From positions 1 to 16,645 of the forward strand of contig PITX01000006.1 in assembly GCA_017577345.1 (NCBI GenBank): a DNA stretch of 16,645 nt, in the 5' to 3' direction. The first letter of the stretch is position 1. Each line of letters opens with the position of its first letter. This document shows, piece after piece, positions 1 to 6,939 of the stretch. Source of the stretch: Clostridiales bacterium (GTDB lineage Bacteria; Bacillota; Clostridia; Oscillospirales; Oscillospiraceae). The notes under the pieces are model-generated. The model was not told the origin of the DNA, searched no databases, and saw only the letters and a program-made list of their open reading frames with translations. A program made the translations under genes and the position numbers.

Positions 1-227
1 ATATAGGCCTCCGCGCTGTGGTAGGGAACGCCGCACATCGGTGTCTGCTCTGCTTTTTCCTTGCCGCGGTCACGGGTCGTCAGCGTCAGATCCAGCTCCT
101 TGGAGGCAATCTTCGCGTCCTCCGCAAACATTTCATAGAAATCTCCGAGACGGAAAAAGAGGATGCAGTCCGGACGCTGCTCTTTGATTTCAAGATACTG
201 CCGCATCATGGGTGTCAACTCAGCCAT
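1..227 (-). CDS. mutS: DNA mismatch repair protein MutS, N-terminal fragment (cut by window edge)
   Basis: MutS is the mismatch-recognition ATPase of methyl-independent mismatch repair, acting on newly replicated DNA with MutL. Only the first 75 codons lie in the window. They start [15 protein letters not shown] and contain the MutS domain I signature [11 protein letters not shown], whose Phe-x-Glu element (F-Y-E) is the mismatch-wedging motif. [10 protein letters not shown] and [12 protein letters not shown] follow, also typical of MutS domain I. The ATG at 227-225 is preceded by GGAGG (239-235) with a 7-nt gap. The gene lies downstream of miaB on the same strand, a common Firmicute order, but here the 180-bp gap contains a palindromic repeat. 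The call is firm; nothing can be said about the ATPase domain, which is outside the window. Confidence 0.94.
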   Translation of the reverse strand, partial: MAELTPMMRQYLEIKEQRPDCILFFRLGDFYEMFAEDAKIASKELDLTLTTRDRGKEKAEQTPMCGVPYHSAEAY

Positions 228-255
228 AAATGTTCCTCCGAATAAGTGCAGTGTA

Positions 256-374
256 TGTCATTGCGAGCCTGTTGCAAACCGGCGTGGCAATCTGTGCCTA
301 TCAATCTTTAGGACTTTTACGAAATTTGATACGGACAGATTCCCACGGGTGCTGTCGCACCCTCGGAATGACAG
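256..374. repeat. Palindromic two-arm repeat element (B family) between miaB and mutS
   Basis: Two inverted arms, about 256-296 and 332-374, start TGTCATTGCGAG and end CTCGGAATGACAG, giving a roughly 119-bp palindrome with an AT-rich centre. Each arm is itself a hairpin. The right arm has a perfect GGGTGC/GCACCC stem (347-352, 357-362). The same family occurs three times in the 5368-6824 array. It lies inside the presumed miaB-mutS transcript, so it would be transcribed as a double hairpin. Confidence 0.85.
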
Positions 375-407
375 ATTTAGGGAACCTGTCTGTGTGGCAT
401 CAAACAG

Positions 408-1808
408 TTACAAGGTTCCGACGAGACTCCATGTGGTGCAGTCGGTGATCTTCACATCGAGAAACTGCCCGATCAGGCTGTCCTCTCCCGCAAAGCGGAC
501 GAGCCTTCCGCCGTCGGTACGGGCGGTCAGCAGATCGCCGTCCCTGCCGTCGACCAGAACGCGCACGGTCGAGCCGATGTAGGCGCGGTGCTTTTCCTCG
601 GAGATGCGGTTCTGCACCTCCAGCAGACGGTCAAAGCGGCGGTTTTTATCCGCCTTGGTGAAGGGGTCGTCCATTTTTGCGGCAGGCGTACCGCCGCGCG
701 GGGAGAAGATAAAGGTGAACAGCGCATCGTAGCGCACTTTTTCGATCAGCTTTACCGTGTCCTCAAATTCCTCCTCGGTCTCGCCGGGGAAGCCGACGAT
801 CACATCGCTCGTCAGCACCAGGTCGGGCATGAGGGAACGGCCGTATTCGACCAGCTCCAGATACTGCGCGCTGTTATAGTGGCGGTTCATCGCCCCCAGC
901 ACGCGGCCATTGCCGGACTGGAAGGGCAGGTGGAACTGCTTGCAGATCTTCGGGTATTTTGCGATCGTGTCAAACAGCTTGTGACTGGCATCTCTGGGGT
1001 GGGAGGTCATAAAACGGATGCGGAAGTCACCGGGGATAGCCGCGACTGCCGCCATGAGGTCGGCAAAGTCGATGCCGAGGGCAAGATCCTTGCCGTAGGA
1101 GTTGACATTCTGTCCGAGCAGCGTGATCTCCTTATAGCCCTGCGCGACAAGCTCCCGACATTCCCGTAAAATGTCCTCCGGCTGACGCGAACGCTCTCTG
1201 CCGCGCACATAGGGGACGATGCAGTAGGAGCAGAAATTATTGCAGCCGTACATGACCGAGACCCATGCCTTGAGCCTGTTCTCGCGGCAGACGGGGATGC
1301 CCTCTGCGATCGAGCCGGCACTGTCCTGCACGGCAAAGACGCGCTTGCCGGTTTTCATCACGCGCAGTAACAGCTCCGGAAATTCCCACAGGTGGTGGGT
1401 GGAAAACACGCCGTCCACATGCGGATAGGACTTTTTGACGCGGTCGGAGACCGCAGGCTGTCCCATCATGCAGCCGCAAAGGAAAATTTTCTGCCGCGGA
1501 TGACGGCGCTTCGTATGTACCAGCGCGCCGACATTGCCGAAAACGCGCTGCTCGGCGTGCTCACGGATGGCGCAGGTGTTCAGCACGATGATGTCCGCAC
1601 CCTCCTCCGTGTTCGTAAAGCCGTAGCCTGCAGCATCCAGCATCCCGCGGATGCGCTCGGAATCCGCCTCGTTCTGCTGACAGCCGTAGGTATCGACAAA
1701 GGCAACGGGCGTGATGCCCTGAGACGCCCAGTATGCTTTGATCTCGTCACAGAATTCCGCCTGACGGCGCAGCTGTTCCGGCGAAATGACGGTGGTTTTC
1801 GTATCCAA
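408..1808 (-). CDS. miaB: tRNA-2-methylthio-N6-dimethylallyladenosine synthase MiaB
   Basis: MiaB is a radical-SAM methylthiotransferase that converts i6A37 to ms2i6A37 in tRNAs reading UNN codons, using two [4Fe-4S] clusters in the cytoplasm. The 466-aa product has the N-terminal UPF0004 domain with cluster cysteines Cys43 (DTYGCQQNEAD), Cys79 (NTCAIREHAE) and Cys113 (LCGCMMGQ). The radical-SAM motif is CNNFCSYC with Cys189, Cys193 and Cys196, and a TRAM domain lies at the C terminus. The start is TTG at 1808-1806: GGAGG (1820-1816) sits 7 nt upstream and no better ATG is in frame. A sigma-A-like promoter lies just upstream (1844-1872). MiaB is favoured over MtaB or RimO because of the GCQQNEADSE and CAIREHAEQR signatures. 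mutS follows 180 bp downstream. Confidence 0.97.
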   Translation of the reverse strand: MDTKTTVISPEQLRRQAEFCDEIKAYWASQGITPVAFVDTYGCQQNEADSERIRGMLDAAGYGFTNTEEGADIIVLNTCAIREHAEQRVFGNVGALVHTKRRHPRQKIFLCGCMMGQPAVSDRVKKSYPHVDGVFSTHHLWEFPELLLRVMKTGKRVFAVQDSAGSIAEGIPVCRENRLKAWVSVMYGCNNFCSYCIVPYVRGRERSRQPEDILRECRELVAQGYKEITLLGQNVNSYGKDLALGIDFADLMAAVAAIPGDFRIRFMTSHPRDASHKLFDTIAKYPKICKQFHLPFQSGNGRVLGAMNRHYNSAQYLELVEYGRSLMPDLVLTSDVIVGFPGETEEEFEDTVKLIEKVRYDALFTFIFSPRGGTPAAKMDDPFTKADKNRRFDRLLEVQNRISEEKHRAYIGSTVRVLVDGRDGDLLTARTDGGRLVRFAGEDSLIGQFLDVKITDCTTWSLVGTL

Positions 1809-1843
1809 AGGAGCCCCTCCAAAAAGATATAATTCAACAATTT

Positions 1844-1872
1844 ATTTTATCATTTCTTCTGCCGATTTGCAA
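1844..1872 (-). promoter_or_regulatory. Candidate sigma-A promoter of miaB
   Basis: Read on the minus strand: TTGCAA (1872-1867) as -35, 17-bp spacer, TAAAAT (1849-1844) as -10 (5 of 6 matches). Predicted transcription start is near 1837, giving a leader of about 29 nt that contains the GGAGG of miaB. The -35 lies inside one arm of the inverted repeat 1864-1907. Confidence 0.7.
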
Positions 1873-1907
1873 GTGTCAGGCACGGAAAATCCCCCCACTT
1901 GCAAATC
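1864..1907. promoter_or_regulatory. 12-bp perfect inverted repeat carrying both divergent -35 boxes
   Basis: GATTTGCAAGTG (1864-1875) and CACTTGCAAATC (1896-1907) are exact reverse complements separated by 20 bp. The palindromic core TTGCAA in each arm is the -35 box of one of two divergent promoters. An operator for a dimeric regulator, or co-evolved back-to-back promoters, are both possible. Confidence 0.7.
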
Positions 1908-1927
1908 AGGGGCGGATGCGCTATACT
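1899..1927 (+). promoter_or_regulatory. Candidate sigma-A promoter of the amidohydrolase operon
   Basis: TTGCAA (1899-1904), 17-bp spacer, TATACT (1922-1927; 5 of 6 matches to the -10 consensus). Predicted start near 1934, about 37 nt before the ATG at 1971. It mirrors the miaB promoter on the other strand. Confidence 0.75.
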
Positions 1928-1970
1928 GATAATGAAATTATTTCTGAAAAACGCCACTGGTGGTGATATT

Positions 1971-3035
1971 ATGTTAACCGAATACCGCCGCGCTCTGCAT
2001 CGCATTCCGGAGACGGACTGGCAGGTAGCGCAGACCGCCGCCTACCTGAAAAGCGTGCTGTCCGGGCTTCCGTGCGAGGTGTTTTCTCCGGTCGAAAACG
2101 CCGTCTGTGCCTATTTTGACTTCGGTAGCTCCGAGACCGTCGCCTTCCGCAGCGATATGGACGGACTGACTGTTTCCGAGCAGACCGGACTGCCGTTTGC
2201 CTCAGAGCATCCGGGAAAAATGCACGCCTGCGGCCATGACGGACACATGGCGATCCTGCTCGGTCTGGCGCAGGAGCTGGCGAAAAAAAAGACGGCACAG
2301 CGCAATGTGCTGCTGATCTTTGAGCCTGCCGAGGAGACGACCGGCGGGGCAAAGGCGATCTGCGAGACGGGACTGCTTGAAAAATATTATGTAAACCGAG
2401 TTTACGGTCTGCATCTGTGGCCGGGACTGAAAAAAGGCACGGTTGCCTCCTGCGAGGGCGGGATGATGGCACGCTCGTGCGAGCTGACAGTGACCTTCAC
2501 GGGCAAAAGCACCCACCTTGCCCGCTGGCGTGAGGGAGACGATGCCCTGCTTGCCGCGGTGAATTTTGTCATGTCGGCGTATGCCTTTTCCGACGGTCTG
2601 CCCTGCCTTCTGCGCTTCGGAAAGATGGACAGCGGCGAAGTGCGCAACAGCGTCAGCGGCAGGAGCGTTTTGGAAGGCTCTCTGCGCTGCTTTGAGGACA
2701 CGGTGTACGAACAGCTCCGGAGGAAGCTGTCAGAGCTTGCGGAAACGATCGAGAAGCGCAGCGGCTGCAAGGTAGAGATTTCCTGCTCTGAGGGCTACCC
2801 GCCCGTGACGAATGACGCTGCACTTCTCAGCGAAGCAAAAACACGCTTTCCGATCGCCGAGACCGAGCCGACCTATATCACGGAGGATTTTTCCGTCTAC
2901 CAGCGGCATGTGCCGGGTGTATTCTTCCTGCTGGGAACGGGCGATACGGAGCCGCTGCATTCCCCGCACTTTGATTTTGACGAGAGCGTACTGCAAACGG
3001 GACTTTCCCTGTTTTGCGCACTGATAGGGAGATAG
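1971..3035 (+). CDS. M20 family (M20D-like) metal-dependent amidohydrolase / peptidase
   Basis: A predicted cytoplasmic dinuclear-metal hydrolase that cleaves an amide bond of an N-acyl amino acid or small peptide; family relatives include hippurate hydrolase and N-acetyl-diaminopimelate deacetylase. The exact substrate cannot be read from sequence. Visible motifs are HACGHDGH (His85-His92; Cys87 and His89 as M20D-type ligands), EPAEE (Glu121 general base, Glu122 ligand), GLHLWP (His148) and PLHSPHFDFDE (His330). Length is 354 aa from the ATG at 1971. The frame is open upstream, but an upstream start would overlap the -10 at 1922-1927, so the 1971 ATG behind GGTGGTGAT is preferred. The dimerisation-domain segment reads GKSTHLARWREGDDAL, not the common G-G-H-A-A-x-P-H form. 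It is followed after 3 bp by a DUF3810 protease gene, then an MFS gene, suggesting a peptide or amide utilisation operon. Confidence 0.88.
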   Translation: MLTEYRRALHRIPETDWQVAQTAAYLKSVLSGLPCEVFSPVENAVCAYFDFGSSETVAFRSDMDGLTVSEQTGLPFASEHPGKMHACGHDGHMAILLGLAQELAKKKTAQRNVLLIFEPAEETTGGAKAICETGLLEKYYVNRVYGLHLWPGLKKGTVASCEGGMMARSCELTVTFTGKSTHLARWREGDDALLAAVNFVMSAYAFSDGLPCLLRFGKMDSGEVRNSVSGRSVLEGSLRCFEDTVYEQLRRKLSELAETIEKRSGCKVEISCSEGYPPVTNDAALLSEAKTRFPIAETEPTYITEDFSVYQRHVPGVFFLLGTGDTEPLHSPHFDFDESVLQTGLSLFCALIGR

Positions 3036-3038
3036 AAA

Positions 3039-4106
3039 ATGACAAAAACGATCCTGCGGCTGACGCTTTCGGGCGCACTGCTGATCCTGACCGCCCTCGG
3101 CGTATTGGCGGCAAAATATTTCGGCGCATTTTTCTTCGGGTTTTACCCGGCGTTTTCCCGCTGGGTGACGGCAATTTTGGCGGGCGCGACCTCAGTCATT
3201 CCGTTCGCTCTGTGCGAAATTCTGCTGATCGCGCTGATTGCGTGGTTTTTCATCTCTCTGGTGCGCGCGATCATTAAAAAGCGCATGGTACGCTGGCTGA
3301 CAGGCGTTTTGCTGATCGTCTGCATCCTGCTGACGGCATTTGTCGGCAGTTGGGGACTCAACTACTACGCACCGCCCATGCGCGAGCGCTTGGGACTTTC
3401 CGACCGGCAGTTTACCGTGGAGGAGCTCAAGGAGGCGACGATCTACTACCGCGACCGCGCCAATGAAACGGCGCAGACGGTCGAACGCGACGAAAACGGC
3501 GTGATGGTCGAATACGATTTCGGCGAGCTGGCAAGCGCGGCAGGGGAGGGCTACGAAACGCTCAGTCAAAGCATCGAGGGCTTTGACGGCTCAACGGTGC
3601 GCGTGAAAAAGCTCCTGTCAAGCCCCCTGCAGGGCAAGCTCGGCACGACGGGCGTCTTTCTCTGTCTGACGGGAGAAAGCTGTGTCAGCACGACGACGCA
3701 CAGCGCGTCCATGCCCTATACGATGTGCCATGAGATCGGGCATCGGATGGCATTTGCGCGGGAGGATGAGGCGAATTTCGCCGGCTTCCTTGCCTGCGCC
3801 GCCAATTCGCGTCCCGAATTCCGCTATTCCGGCTACTATGCCGCCTTCCGCTACTGCTATAACGCTCTCTACGGGCAGGATCCGACTGCCGCCGCGGAGA
3901 TCTGGCGCGGTGTCAGCGCAGAGGTCGCCCGCGATTGGAGCGATTCTGTGGAGCATTACCGCGCCCTGCGCAATGAGACGGCGGCGGAGCTGAGCGACAA
4001 GGTCTATGATACCTACTTAAAAAGCTTTTCGGTGAAAACCGGCGTACAATCCTACGGCGAGGTGGCAGATCTGCTCCTGGTCTGGTATTTTGAGAGGCTG
4101 AAATGA
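3039..4106 (+). CDS. DUF3810-family membrane zinc metalloprotease (predicted)
   Basis: A 355-aa protein with about three N-terminal hydrophobic segments (residues 5-25, 46-79 and 86-105) and a large soluble C-terminal domain. That domain holds HEIGH (His231, Glu232, His235) followed by AREDEANF, in which Glu244 is the likely third zinc ligand. This layout and the EDEANF signature match the DUF3810 family, which is annotated as metallopeptidase-like without an established substrate. The start ATG 3039 has AGGGAG (3026-3031) 7 nt upstream, inside the stop region of the preceding gene. The stop overlaps the next gene's start (ATGA, 4103-4106), so the three genes are probably translationally coupled. 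Cleavage of exported or envelope-linked peptides is an inference from topology and neighbours. Confidence 0.82.
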   Translation: MTKTILRLTLSGALLILTALGVLAAKYFGAFFFGFYPAFSRWVTAILAGATSVIPFALCEILLIALIAWFFISLVRAIIKKRMVRWLTGVLLIVCILLTAFVGSWGLNYYAPPMRERLGLSDRQFTVEELKEATIYYRDRANETAQTVERDENGVMVEYDFGELASAAGEGYETLSQSIEGFDGSTVRVKKLLSSPLQGKLGTTGVFLCLTGESCVSTTTHSASMPYTMCHEIGHRMAFAREDEANFAGFLACAANSRPEFRYSGYYAAFRYCYNALYGQDPTAAAEIWRGVSAEVARDWSDSVEHYRALRNETAAELSDKVYDTYLKSFSVKTGVQSYGEVADLLLVWYFERLK

Positions 4107-5302
4107 GAAAGAAAAGCAACTCCGCAACGCCGCAGTACATTTTTTTGCAGGCGATGCTCTGGGCGACCTACGGCTTCCTGTTTTCCTACGCCAACCCCTA
4201 TCTGACGGAGAAGCTCGGACTGACGGACACCGCGGCAGGGCTGATTCTGTGCGCCGCGACGGCACTTGCCGTTCTTCTGCAGCCGGTGCTGACCGCCGCC
4301 TCTGACCGGACGAACTTAAGCGTGCGGAGCATACTGCTGTTCAGCGGTGCACTGACAAGCGTCTGCGCGTCTGCGACATTGCTTCCGTACTTCGGCACGG
4401 CGGGAACTGCGCTTCTCTTTGCAGGCGCATGTGTCGGACTGCAGGTGCTTCCGTCGTTTGCCAACGCCCTCGGCATGGAGGGGATCCGAAGCGGACAAAA
4501 CATCAATTTCGGTCTGGCACGCGGCATCGGCTCGGTCAGCTTCGGCGTTGCCGCACGGGTCGCGCCGGTACTGATCGGCAGGCTCGGCATGTCCGGCGTG
4601 GCAGCTGCCGGCGCGGCAACTGCCGCCTTTGTCATGCTCTCTGTGCTTCTGATGCCCGTCGGCAGACGGCTTTCCGCGCGCAAGGAGGACAAGCCGACCT
4701 CCGCGAAGGAATTTTTCCGCGAAAATCCGAAGATGATCGGCTTCCTGCTTGGCGCGATTTTGCTCTATGTCGGGCATAATGTCCTGAGCAACTGCATGTT
4801 CCGCGTGGCACAGCTCAAAGCACCCGGTGCGGACGATGCCGCGGCAACGGCGGTACAGGGAACGGCACTGCTGATCGCCGCCGTGGTGGAGATCCCCGCC
4901 ATGTTCTTTTTTACCGCCGTGGTCAAAAAGGTGCGCTGTGACCTGCTTCTGCTGCTGTCATGCCTATGCATGACGCTGCGGCTGGTGCTGACCCTGCTTC
5001 TGCCCGGCGCGGCAGGTCTCTACGGGGCGCAGGTGATGCAGATGCTCGGCTTTGCGCTCTTTGCCGTCAGCACGGTCTACTATGTCGGCACGGTCGTGCC
5101 GAAGCGCAACGTCGTCAAGGGGCAGACCTACCTCGGCACGGCAAACACCCTCGGCTGTCTGCTTGCCTACGCCATGGGCGGCTCGCTGATCGACGCCTTT
5201 GGTGTGCCGATGATGCTGACCATCTGCATCGCGGTCTCCGTGGCAGGAGGACTGCTCGTCCTGCTGTCCGTTCAAAAGGTCACGCACACCGTCGGTGCAT
5301 AG
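4103..5302 (+). CDS. MFS transporter (MFS_1-like / LacY-nucleoside symporter type)
   Basis: A 399-aa polytopic membrane protein, about 12 predicted helices, of the usual length for a major facilitator. Helices 2-3 are joined by LQPVLTAASDR, an MFS motif A variant (Q-P then D-R). NFGLARGIGSVSFG after helix 4 is like the G-x-x-N-F-G-x-A-R-x-x-G-S motif in the sugar/nucleoside-symporter-like branch. The substrate is not decidable. The start overlaps the DUF3810 stop by 4 bp. As the last gene of an amidohydrolase-protease-MFS operon, it may move the substrate or product of those hydrolases; this is inference. No classical terminator follows directly. The first hairpin of the repeat array (5370-5388) is about 70 bp beyond the stop and could end the transcript. 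Confidence 0.85.
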   Translation: MRKKSNSATPQYIFLQAMLWATYGFLFSYANPYLTEKLGLTDTAAGLILCAATALAVLLQPVLTAASDRTNLSVRSILLFSGALTSVCASATLLPYFGTAGTALLFAGACVGLQVLPSFANALGMEGIRSGQNINFGLARGIGSVSFGVAARVAPVLIGRLGMSGVAAAGAATAAFVMLSVLLMPVGRRLSARKEDKPTSAKEFFRENPKMIGFLLGAILLYVGHNVLSNCMFRVAQLKAPGADDAAATAVQGTALLIAAVVEIPAMFFFTAVVKKVRCDLLLLLSCLCMTLRLVLTLLLPGAAGLYGAQVMQMLGFALFAVSTVYYVGTVVPKRNVVKGQTYLGTANTLGCLLAYAMGGSLIDAFGVPMMLTICIAVSVAGGLLVLLSVQKVTHTVGA

Positions 5303-5367
5303 CCGGGCACCGCGTTGCATTGAAAGAATTTTCCGTGCGGCTGATCTGCCTGATTGGCAAGCCTATA

Positions 5368-5855
5368 GGCTCCCTTGCTAAAGGGAGGCTTTGGATTTTT
5401 CCGATACAATCGTGCGTATTATCATCGGAACAGAGTACAAATCTGCGACGGACAGATTGCCACGGTCGCATTGCAAACCTCGCAATGACAGAAACGGGAA
5501 GTTTTCTCAAAATGTCAAACTCGGTTTACACGGAAAGTTTTTCAGTCGTGTCATTGCGAGCAGCGAAGCTGCGTGGCAATCCGTGTCTTTCCTGTTTCGG
5601 ATTTTTCCGTCACATGGGTGATGTGCCTGATTTGCACCGAAAGGCTCCCTTGTGTAAAGGGAGCTGTCAGCGAAGCTGACTGAGGGATTGGATGCACCGA
5701 TATTATGCTGCCATTGACCGATTGGACGAATAATCCCCCGGCACGGCTTACGCCGCGCCACCCCCTTTAGCAAGGGGGACAGGTAGGAACGGAACTGATG
5801 AAATCCCCCGGCACGGCTGCCGCCGTGCCACCCCCTTTAGCAAGGGGGACAGAAG
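5368..5855. repeat. Composite repeat unit 1 (two D hairpins)
   Basis: B arms are at 5449-5491 and 5549-5585, the C double hairpin at 5643-5689, and D hairpins at 5732-5780 and 5802-5850. The segment AAGGGAGGCTTTGGATTTTT recurs exactly 490 bp later. The second D stem GGCACGGC/GCCGTGCC is perfect; the first has one mismatch. Confidence 0.88.
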
Positions 5856-6320
5856 GAGGTTCCTTGTGTAAAGGGAGGCTTTGGATTTTTCCGATACAAT
5901 CGTGCTTATTATTATCGGAACATAGTACAAATCTGCGACGGACAGATTGCCACGGTCGCATTGCTCCCTCGCAATGACAGAAACGGGAAGTTTTCTCAAA
6001 ATGTCAAACTCGGTTTACACGGAAAGTTTTTCAGTCGTGTCATTGCGAGCAGCGAAGCTGCGTGGCAATCCGTGTCTTTCCTGTTTCGGACTTTTCCGTC
6101 ACATGGGTGATGTGCCTGATTTGCACCCGAAAGGCTCCCTTGTGTAACGGCCCAGGCCGCCCTCTCTTGCCCCTGCGGGGCAATTCACCTTGAGGGAGCT
6201 GTCAGCGAAGCTGACTGAGGGATTGGATGCACCGAAATTATGCTGCCATTGACCGATTGGACGAATAATCCCCCGGCACGGCTTGCGCCGTGCCACCCCC
6301 TTTAGCAAGGGGGACGGAAG
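5856..6320. repeat. Composite repeat unit 2 (one D hairpin, C element with 45-bp insert)
   Basis: B arms are at 5939-5980 and 6038-6074, the C element at 6133-6224 and a single D at 6267-6315. C is split by about 45 bp (6148-6192) that has its own hairpin TTGCCCC/GGGGCAA. Outside these changes it differs from unit 1 at only a few bases. Confidence 0.88.
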
Positions 6321-6824
6321 GAGGCTCCCCTGTGTAAAGGGAGGCTTTGGATTTTCCGTTATAATCGTGCTTATTATCATCGGAACAGAGTACAAATCTG
6401 CGACGGACAGATTGCCACGGTCGCGTTGCATTATACCACTTTCGCTCCCTCGCAATGACAGAACTGAGAGATTTTCCGGTATCATTCAACCTCGGCTTAT
6501 AACGGGCAGACTGCCAAGCGTGTCATTGCGAGCCGATGAAATCGGCGTGGCAATCCGTGCCTTTCCTGTTTCGGACTTTTCCGTCACATGGGTGATGTGC
6601 CTGATTTGCACCCGAAAGGCTCCCTTGCTAAAGGGAGCTGTCAGCGAAGCTGACTGAGGGATTGGATGCACCGATATTATGCTGCCATTGACCGATTGGA
6701 CGAATAATCCCCCGGCACGGCTGACGCCGCGCCACCCCCTTTAGCAAGGGGGACAGGTAGGAACGGAACTGATGAAACACCCCGGCACGGCTGCCGCCGC
6801 GCCACCCCCTTTAGCAAGGGGGAC
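6321..6824. repeat. Composite repeat unit 3 (two D hairpins, diverged centre)
   Basis: B arms are at 6404-6461 and 6521-6559, C at 6619-6664, D at 6706-6754 and 6776-6824. The spacer between the B arms (6462-6520) is clearly diverged from units 1 and 2, while both flanks stay close. The right B arm has a different hairpin stem (CCGAT/ATCGG). Confidence 0.88.
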
Positions 6825-6859
6825 AAAGGATGAAGCGTTTCTTGACATTTCCATTTCTC

Positions 6860-6897
6860 TTTCGCAGGGGGACAAGGTCATCGTTCTCCCTGCGAAA
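6860..6897. repeat. Inverted repeat, 10-bp arms
   Basis: TTTCGCAGGG (6860-6869) and CCCTGCGAAA (6888-6897) are exact reverse complements around an 18-nt loop, followed by TGACAG as in the B arms. It is probably a further degenerate member of the repeat cluster. The rest of 6825-6939 shows nothing else I can name. Confidence 0.6.
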
Positions 6898-6939
6898 TGA
6901 CAGTATTGTGCAAATTGCGAATTTTGCTTCAGCCCCTCG

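Larger units (their letters stand above)
5368..6824. repeat. Array of three tandem composite palindromic repeat units
   Basis: Three tandem copies of a 465-504-bp unit fill a gene-free stretch between two convergent transcription units. Each unit contains, in order: a hairpin starting GGCTCCCTT (C'), an AT-rich linker with CCGATACAATCGTGC, an inverted pair of TGTCATTGCGAG arms (B), a shared linker with CACATGGGTGATGTG, a double hairpin with GTCAGCGAAGCTGAC (C), a shared linker with GACCGATTGGACGAATAAT, and one or two hairpins with GGCACGGC and CCCCCTTTAGCAAGGGGG (D). Units 1 and 2 are nearly identical for about 280 bp. No intact gene or transposase is present. Short open frames here are repeat artefacts. 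I recall such motifs as dispersed families in Clostridia, from general knowledge only. Confidence 0.9.

Noticed and set aside
381..419. GGAACCT/AGGTTCC inverted repeat across the miaB stop as a terminator
   Set aside because: The arms are only 7 bp with a 25-nt loop and no T-tract follows.
1899..1970. Upstream extension of the amidohydrolase to a TTG at 1899 or an ATG at 1932
   Set aside because: These starts lie in the -35 region and at the predicted transcription start, without a ribosome binding site; the ATG at 1971 gives the normal M20 N terminus.
5368..6824. CRISPR array
   Set aside because: The repeats are long, composite, palindromic and carried with near-identical linkers; there are no short unique spacers and no cas genes.
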